In this document: positions 62,667 to 64,000 of the stretch, piece by piece
Numbering within the stretch: position 1 is the first letter of the stretch
How the letters are laid out: each line of letters starts with the position of its first letter
Assembly: GCF_022870865.1 (NCBI RefSeq)
Contig: NZ_CP091508.1
Location: 1,860,001-1,924,000 of the forward strand
Direction of reading: 5' to 3'
Length of the DNA stretch: 64,000 nucleotides
Source of the DNA: Uruburuella testudinis
GTDB lineage: Bacteria > Pseudomonadota > Gammaproteobacteria > Burkholderiales > Neisseriaceae
Program-made: the position numbers and the translations under genes
The notes under the pieces: model-generated
Told to the model about the DNA's origin: nothing
The model's input: the letters and a program-made list of their open reading frames with translations, nothing else
Database searches by the model: none

Positions 62667-63659
62667 ATGAACGACCAACGCAACCCGCACACCCGTTTAA
62701 GCCGCCGCCGTTTTTTACTGGCCTCCTCGCTCATCGGCGCCGGCGTGGCGCTCAGCCCGCTGGTCATGTGCGCACCACGCAACCGCAGCACCACAACAAC
62801 CGGCAATGCCGCGCCGCAGGGGCAGGCAGCCGCCTTCGATTTCAACCGCCGCACCGTCAGATTAAACGACGGCCGCGACATGCCGATTATCGGCATCGGC
62901 ATGTTTACCCTGAGCAATGCAGAAGCCGAAAGCGCCACGCGCCATGCCTTGCAAAACGGCTACCGGCTGATCGACACCGCCCACATCTACGGCAACGAAG
63001 CCGCCGTCGGGCGCGCCGTCAAAGCCTCCGGCATACCGCGTGAAGAAATCTTTATCACCAGCAAATTATGGATGAACGATTTCCCCAATGCCGCTGCCGA
63101 AATCGACAACATGCTGCAACGGCTCGATACCGGCTATATCGATTTACTGCTGCTGCACCACCCCGCCCCGCACGACCAAGCAGCCTACCGGGCCATGGAG
63201 CAGGCCGTAAAAGCCGGCAAAGTGAAATCCATCGGCTTATCGAATTATTACGAAAAAGAATTCACACAAATCATGCAAACCGCCACCATTCCCCCCGCAG
63301 TGGTGCAAAACGAAACCCATCCGTATAACCAATGGAAAAACCTCAAACCCTTCTTTGCCCGCTACGGCACAGTGCTCGAATCATGGTATCCGCTGGGCGG
63401 ACGCGACCGTTACGGGCGCGGCGGCAAAGACACACTGTTTGCCGACCCGACCATCGTTGCGCTGGCACAGAAACACGGCAAAACACCGCCGCAAATCCTG
63501 TTGCGCTGGCATCTGCAAGATGGCAACATCGCCATTCCCGGCTCCGCCAACCCCGCCCATATCCGCGAAAATATCGATATTTTCGATTTTGCCCTGAGCG
63601 ATGAAGACATGGCCGCCATCAGCAAGCTCGACAAACAACAGCGGTTTTCCACATTCTAA
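62667..63659 (+). CDS. Tat-exported aldo/keto reductase
   Basis: A 330-residue protein. Twin-arginine signal SRRRFLLASSLIGAGVALSP (about 12-31), with a Cys at VMCAP that might be lipidated. The AKR barrel starts RTVRLNDGRDMPIIGIGMF; the catalytic set is Asp in IDTAHIYGNE, Tyr in the same motif, Lys in TSKLWMND and His in LLLHHPAPHD. ALDR-type C-terminus (SNYYEKEF, NIAIPGSANPAHIRENIDIF). Starts 19 bases after the previous gene behind AAAGGAG. Export of an NADPH enzyme is unusual. Confidence 0.88.
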   Translation: MNDQRNPHTRLSRRRFLLASSLIGAGVALSPLVMCAPRNRSTTTTGNAAPQGQAAAFDFNRRTVRLNDGRDMPIIGIGMFTLSNAEAESATRHALQNGYRLIDTAHIYGNEAAVGRAVKASGIPREEIFITSKLWMNDFPNAAAEIDNMLQRLDTGYIDLLLLHHPAPHDQAAYRAMEQAVKAGKVKSIGLSNYYEKEFTQIMQTATIPPAVVQNETHPYNQWKNLKPFFARYGTVLESWYPLGGRDRYGRGGKDTLFADPTIVALAQKHGKTPPQILLRWHLQDGNIAIPGSANPAHIRENIDIFDFALSDEDMAAISKLDKQQRFSTF

Positions 63660-63756
63660 AAAAGCCGAGATTTTTGCAAATGCCCGCTGAAACCGCCTCG
63701 CAACCTGATTCCGACTGATGAAGCATTTTCAAGCTGAAAAGCCCTCTACTAAACAC

Positions 63757-63921
63757 TAGGGTGCCCTGAATGTGTCGATTTGCGGGTGTATTTTGCCCCT
63801 GAAAACGCATCTGCCGCGTTAAAAAGCCTCGCAAGATGCCCAATCTTGCTGCGTTTTTTGCCTGGCATCTGCATTTTCAGGAACAAAAATCCCTCCATAA
63901 ATGACACATCAGGACACCCTA
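63757..63921. repeat. Family C element (165 bp), copy 6
   Basis: Ends TAGGGTGCCCTGAATGTGTC and ACACATCAGGACACCCTA, subfamily II, same orientation as copies 4 and 5. Confidence 0.85.
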
Positions 63922-63959
63922 AAGGCCGTCTGAAAATAAATTTCAGACGGCCTTTAGGG
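63917..63959. terminator. Long DUS hairpin overlapping the family C end
   Basis: CCCTAAAGGCCGTCTGAAA and its exact complement with a five-base loop, 19-bp arms. The outer four pairs come from the family C terminus. The last 40 bases of the window begin what may be another family A element (ATACCCATGCCC). Confidence 0.7.
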
Positions 63960-64000
63960 TTTACCGATACTGCCTATCCGATTATACCCATGCCCAAAAT

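Overview
The window comes from a member of the family Neisseriaceae, most likely a commensal or animal Neisseria. The clearest evidence is the very dense DNA uptake sequence in its AG form (AGGCCGTCTGAA), rather than the AT form typical of N. meningitidis and N. gonorrhoeae. It occurs singly and as inverted pairs that act as transcription terminators after most genes. Neisserial gene content (DUF2788, DUF3460, bioFC, ruvX-yqgE, a Bfd-like ferredoxin, MutL with an endonuclease motif) agrees.

Layout. 1-8.2 kb: yejB (runs off the left edge), DUF2788, metZ, a YidB-like protein, yqgE-ruvX, then envC-like and ctpA peptidoglycan/protease genes. 8.2-20.5 kb: tRNA-Asn with a consensus promoter, bfd, glutathione-dependent formaldehyde dehydrogenase, serS, a porin-like barrel, an MlaC-like protein, alaS, a polyamine-binding lipoprotein, trkA. 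20.7-30.3 kb: a C4-dicarboxylate island. Two fumarases with identical protein sequence lie in direct repeats of about 2 kb. They flank an opposite-strand cluster encoding an Fe-S protein, a fumarate-reductase-type flavoprotein, a NuoF-like NADH/FMN protein and a DASS-type transporter. I read this as a soluble NADH-linked fumarate reductase module. 30.4-42.6 kb: SIMPL protein, M48 and M23 peptidases, bioF-bioC, a small secreted protein, an alpha/beta hydrolase, two DUF4198 paralogues (one behind a good Zur-like site), trmB, mutL.

43.5-46.1 kb: a four-gene cluster of two small repetitive secreted proteins, a CsgG/HfaB-like outer-membrane lipoprotein and a coiled-coil periplasmic protein. This looks like a curli/holdfast-type (type VIII) secretion system and is the strongest candidate for an undescribed system. 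46.5-57.5 kb: miaA, an RDD protein, ilvA, dacC, pcnB, DUF3460, an O-methyltransferase, a TPR-like lipoprotein, and purE, whose 3' end plus terminator is tandemly quadrupled in 177-bp units; then yaaA. 57.5-64 kb: two identical tRNA-Ser genes, a GNAT acetyltransferase, a small membrane protein, and a LysR regulator divergent from a redox cluster (DUF1330, two flavodoxin-fold NAD(P)H oxidoreductases, a double ABM-domain protein, an aldo/keto reductase). Two of those enzymes carry twin-arginine signals.

The intergenic space is packed with at least four families of small palindromic elements, called here A (ends ATACCCATTCAC), B (Correia-like, ends TATAGTGGAA), C (164 bp, ends TAGGGTGTCC) and D (AT-rich, ends TATAGAAACGGCAATT). 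Some are nested in one another or supply stop codons. No rRNA, CRISPR array, prophage or transposase gene was seen. Starts were chosen by eye from ribosome binding sites and family alignment; no database search was possible.
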